Shown here: in pieces, positions 63,973 to 64,000 of the stretch
Layout: each line of letters opens with the position of its first letter
How positions within the stretch are numbered: the first letter of the stretch is position 1
DNA from: Tessaracoccus sp. OH4464_COT-324
GTDB lineage: Bacteria; Actinomycetota; Actinomycetes; Propionibacteriales; Propionibacteriaceae
Assembly: GCF_003932855.1 (NCBI RefSeq)
Contig: NZ_RQYZ01000010.1
Span: 1 to 64,000, forward strand
Length of the DNA stretch: 64,000 nt
Reading direction: 5' to 3'
The notes under the pieces: generated by a model
What the model saw: only the letters and a program-made list of their open reading frames with translations
The model's database searches: none
What the model was told of the DNA's origin: nothing
Position numbers and translations under genes: made by a program

Positions 63973-64000
63973 CCAGCCCCCTTAAGGTAATATCTGAATA

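Overview
The window is chromosomal DNA of a high-GC Gram-positive bacterium (Actinomycetota). The evidence is the codon use, frequent GTG/TTG starts, TAGGCT-type -10 boxes next to start codons, a DUF3151 gene, a choice-of-anchor M surface protein, a SigE-family ECF sigma factor and a DipZ-type CcdA-thioredoxin fusion. A fermentative, host-associated Propionibacteriaceae-like organism is my best guess, but this is inference. There are 48 protein genes, no rRNA, tRNA or CRISPR array that I can see, and no insertion sequence.

Layout. 1-2344: N-terminal part of a secreted surface protein with two choice-of-anchor M modules and a 21-bp tandem repeat, behind a Zur-like box. 2493-5005: purM-purF. 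5115-11680: divergent maltose/alpha-glucoside locus (malE-malF-malG on minus, lacI-type regulator and GH13 glucosidase on plus). 11744-15299: YhgE/Pip membrane protein, degenerate ABC ATPase and TetR. 15510: HPr. 15924-18739: aspartase and M20 dipeptidase. 18940-21189: purL. 21293: YcaQ-like DNA glycosylase. 22630-23927: ECF sigma factor with a membrane partner. 24049-27110: purQ, purS, purC and an MFS transporter. 27199-31121: NarL-type two-component pair, then a NatAB-type ABC exporter. 31187: purB. 32710: TetR. 33393-37259: thioredoxin-like lipoprotein, DipZ, OmpR-type regulator and kinase, tightly packed. 37378-53046: three tandem giant subtilases. 53138-55983: purD, a small membrane protein and purA. 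56185-58496: dhaK-dhaL-dhaM. 58538-59856: DUF3151 and a patatin-like protein. 60099-60894: DUF2975 protein and XRE repressor. 61068: typA. 62987-63972: HD-type hydrolase and a membrane protein.

How it fits together. Nine purine genes (purM, F, L, Q, S, C, B, D, A) lie in six groups, all on the minus strand, giving most of the path from PRPP to AMP. Several groups start with a -10-like hexamer 6-8 bases before the start codon and no ribosome binding site, which suggests leaderless mRNAs. Sugar use is covered by MalEFG plus glucosidase, and dihydroxyacetone is phosphorylated by DhaKLM, whose DhaM carries its own HPr domain beside a stand-alone HPr gene. Secreted proteases, the M20 dipeptidase and aspartase together suggest growth on host protein with aspartate going to fumarate (inference). 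Start-stop overlaps of the ATGA/GTGA kind are common and define most operons.

The most unusual block is the subtilase trio. All three keep the Asp-His-Ser triad, all end exactly at LPKTG plus one residue with no hydrophobic sorting tail, and each has only two cysteines, always as CX15C. A thiol-redox pair (thioredoxin lipoprotein plus DipZ) and a two-component system lie directly upstream on the same strand.
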